In this document: positions 43,286 through 44,834 of the stretch, piece after piece | Layout: each line of letters starts with the position of its first letter | How positions within the stretch are numbered: the first letter of the stretch is position 1 | Assembly (NCBI GenBank): GCA_030605565.1 | Contig: JAUWIB010000050.1 | Location: 1 to 44,834 of the forward strand | From: a bacterium | Lineage (GTDB): Bacteria > Zixibacteria > MSB-5A5 > GN15 > FEB-12 | Direction: 5' to 3' | DNA: 44,834 nt | The notes under the pieces: generated by a model | What the model was told of the DNA's origin: nothing | Seen by the model: the letters and a program-made list of their open reading frames with translations, nothing else | Database searches by the model: none | Position numbers and translations under genes: made by a program

Positions 43286-43947
43286 GACAGGCACCCGTTT
43301 TCGATTCTCAGGAAATCGCTTTGCGGCAACCTCCCGGTTTCGGCCTGCGAGGTGAGGATTATCATCGACCGGCCCGACAGCGACACGCGCACCAGGTACT
43401 CGAACACGCGCTCATAAGTATCCGGGTCCAGACCGGCCGACGGCTCATCGATTATCATAAGCGGTTGGTTGGCGATGGATGCGCGGGCAAACTGAGCCAG
43501 GGTATACTCGACACGGGTCAGGTGGCGCGGGTACAACGAGGCCTGTTTCAGCAACTTGAACTCGACGAGCATTTTCATCAGCCGTTCGCGACGCACCCGA
43601 CGACGCTCGGAAGCCAGCACCAGGGGAAACATCACGTTTTCCGCAACTGTCAGCCTTGGTACCAGGTCGAAAACACCTCCGACACCGCCGATGTGGCGAC
43701 GAATCCGCTTCAGCAACCGTCGTGGCCTCGGCCTCAAACAGTGGCCGAACAACTCCACCGAACCGCTGTCGGGAAACCTAAGTCCCAGGATCATCTCAAC
43801 CAGGGTCGTCTTGCCGGAGCCGGCCGCTCCTGATATAACTACCGACCGCCCCGCCGTCAGTTTCAGATTGACATCCTTGAAGATCGGCTCTCCGCGATCG
43901 GAAGTCATATAGACATTGTTGCACTCGACGATTGAATCAGTAGACAT
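43282..43947 (-). CDS. ftsE: FtsE-like ABC ATPase with degenerate catalytic motifs
   Basis: The protein has 221 residues from the ATG at 43945-43947; an ATG at 43986 gives 13 more, and neither has a good SD. Position and fold are those of FtsE, the ATPase of FtsEX. Walker A GAAGSGKTT (about 40-48) and Walker B LMIIDE (about 163-168) with PSAGLD are intact. The signature LSGGQ/E is replaced by LTRVE (about 143-147), the Q-loop glutamine is not found (VFDLVPRL instead of the usual FQ-containing form), and the switch His of the ATHD motif is Ser (about 200). ATP binding is likely, but the canonical catalytic cycle is doubtful. It is followed by ftsX with a GTGA overlap. Confidence 0.85.
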   Translation of the reverse strand: MSTDSIVECNNVYMTSDRGEPIFKDVNLKLTAGRSVVISGAAGSGKTTLVEMILGLRFPDSGSVELFGHCLRPRPRRLLKRIRRHIGGVGGVFDLVPRLTVAENVMFPLVLASERRRVRRERLMKMLVEFKLLKQASLYPRHLTRVEYTLAQFARASIANQPLMIIDEPSAGLDPDTYERVFEYLVRVSLSGRSMIILTSQAETGRLPQSDFLRIENGCLS

Positions 43948-44023
43948 AACGGTTGACCACGGAGGTACCTCAACTTGGTTTGACATTGACGGCCGGCCGC
44001 ACTACCTTCACGGGCAATTAACA

Positions 44024-44042
44024 TTCGGTAATCTATACCGAA
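44024..44042. promoter_or_regulatory. 19-bp palindrome in the ftsE/Ycf48-like divergent spacer
   Basis: TTCGGTA-ATCTA-TACCGAA is a perfect 7-bp dyad with a 5-nt centre, midway between two divergent genes. It contains -10-like hexamers for both strands (TAATCT on plus, TATAGA on minus), although neither has a strong -35. An operator for a dimeric regulator would fit; the role is inferred. Confidence 0.4.
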
Positions 44043-44061
44043 CTAAAATTGTAAAAAGGCT

Positions 44062-44834
44062 ATGGACCAAATGACAACTAAAAATCACATGATGAGAATT
44101 CTTGTAACGGCTCTGGCTATACTGACCATCAGCAGTCAGGCTTGGGGCCAGGAGTGGCAGACTCTGAGCTTTCCCGATCGGGCCGACATCACCGGAATAT
44201 GCTTTGTACATCCTGATACCGGTTTTGTTGTTACCAACGTCGGTGGGATGGGGCGCACGGTCGACGGCGGTCAAACCTGGCGTCTGTTTCAGGTAACCAA
44301 GGGCGCCGCCCTGGAGGATGTGTCCTTTGTCAGCGGCAGCCTTGGTTTCGTCTGTGGTCGCGCCGGATCGCTCTACCGAACAGTCGACGGCGGCCTCAAC
44401 TGGGACAACAAAAGCTTGAAGGACACGATTCCATGGTTGTTCGATGTGGAGATGCTCGATGCCAAAACTATAGTTGTTGCCGGCGCGACGCGGGCGGATG
44501 GAAAACCCTTTGAGGGACTTCTGCTGCGTTCATCCGACGGCGGCAAGAGCTTCACTGAACTACCGGGAGTCGGAATGGGTTACAAAGAGTTCTTCTTTCG
44601 CCGAGGAGGCCCCCTGTATTTGTTAGCGACCGGCACGCTGGCTACATCGGACGATCTCGGTGCAAGCTGGAAATCTAGTCTGATAGGGTTATCCAAACCG
44701 GGCAGGGCGCTGTCGTTCTCCGGCAAAACCGGGGTGATGGCCGGGCCCGGAGGCATGATTGCCTTCAGCGCCGACAACGGTCGCACCTGGCGCTCCAACG
44801 ATCAAGCCGAAGACAAGATGTTTATCGCTGTCGA
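44062..44834 (+). CDS. Secreted Ycf48/BNR-like beta-propeller protein (cut by window end)
   Basis: The open frame from ATG 44062 runs to the window end, 257 full codons. A signal peptide of about 30 residues (MRILVTALAILTISSQAWG) precedes repeated propeller blades with the BNR/Ycf48 motif DGGxxW: TVDGGQTWR, TVDGGLNWD, SSDGGKSF and SADNGRTWR. Such propellers, often with a sorting tail, are common among secreted FCB proteins. The function is unknown, and whether a C-terminal sorting domain follows cannot be seen. ATG codons at 44071, 44089 and 44092 are alternative starts; AAGG precedes the first by only 2 nt and the second by 11 nt. Confidence 0.8.
   Translation, partial: MDQMTTKNHMMRILVTALAILTISSQAWGQEWQTLSFPDRADITGICFVHPDTGFVVTNVGGMGRTVDGGQTWRLFQVTKGAALEDVSFVSGSLGFVCGRAGSLYRTVDGGLNWDNKSLKDTIPWLFDVEMLDAKTIVVAGATRADGKPFEGLLLRSSDGGKSFTELPGVGMGYKEFFFRRGGPLYLLATGTLATSDDLGASWKSSLIGLSKPGRALSFSGKTGVMAGPGGMIAFSADNGRTWRSNDQAEDKMFIAV

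Noticed and set aside
1-44834. tRNA, rRNA or riboswitch genes
   Set aside because: The few non-coding gaps were read for cloverleaf, rRNA and common riboswitch cores, and none was recognised; a covariance search was not possible here.

Overview
The window looks like a chromosomal segment of an uncultivated, flagellated, Gram-negative (diderm) bacterium of the FCB type, most plausibly candidate phylum Zixibacteria or a close relative. The evidence is moderately high GC by eye, an apolipoprotein N-acyltransferase, a meso-DAP-type MurE, and secreted proteins ending in the YPNPFNP-type tail typical of type IX secretion cargo. SD-preceded GTG and TTG starts are frequent. No rRNA or tRNA gene was seen, so the taxonomy is inference.

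Layout. (1) 1-1421: the 3' end of an IS630-type transposase, then a short flagellin gene on the minus strand with its own terminator and a possible sigma-54 promoter. (2) 1422-17736: a complete minus-strand division and cell wall (dcw) operon, mraZ-rsmH-ftsL-ftsI-murE-murF-mraY-murD-ftsW-murG-murC-ftsQ-ftsA-ftsZ. Most junctions are 4-nt overlaps. The operon starts from a TTGACA/TAGAAT promoter with MraZ-like boxes and ends in a strong hairpin terminator. murB and ddl are absent. (3) 18079-22898, plus strand: a secreted gingipain-like C25 peptidase with a type IX sorting tail, a 677-bp repeat-rich spacer with a perfect 75-bp duplication, and an asparagine-synthetase-like protein without the glutaminase cysteine. 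(4) 22922-32574, minus strand: purM-gpmI-lnt-PorZ-like propeller-FemAB/GNAT-like protein-two GT-B glycosyltransferases, running from a promoter that predicts a leaderless purM mRNA. (5) 32644-33817: a divergent SAM methyltransferase and a spacer full of dispersed repeats. (6) 33818-43986, minus strand: pdxJ-rluD with their own promoter, and upstream ftsE-ftsX-envC-like-holB-ricT-metG-tatD-rsmA. (7) 44062 to the end: a secreted Ycf48/BNR-like propeller protein on the plus strand, cut by the window end.

How the genes fit together. Region 2 makes lipid II (MurC-F, MraY, MurG) and builds the septum (FtsZ, A, Q, L, W, I). The FtsEX/EnvC-like trio of region 6 would normally activate septal amidases, so the two blocks together cover septal wall synthesis and splitting. 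Region 4 joins lipoprotein maturation with surface glycan and secretion-related genes. The most unusual points are an FtsE-like ATPase that keeps Walker A and B but lacks a recognisable Q-loop, ABC signature and switch histidine; a PdxJ homologue lacking two of three catalytic residues; and the C25 peptidase/PorZ-like pairing.
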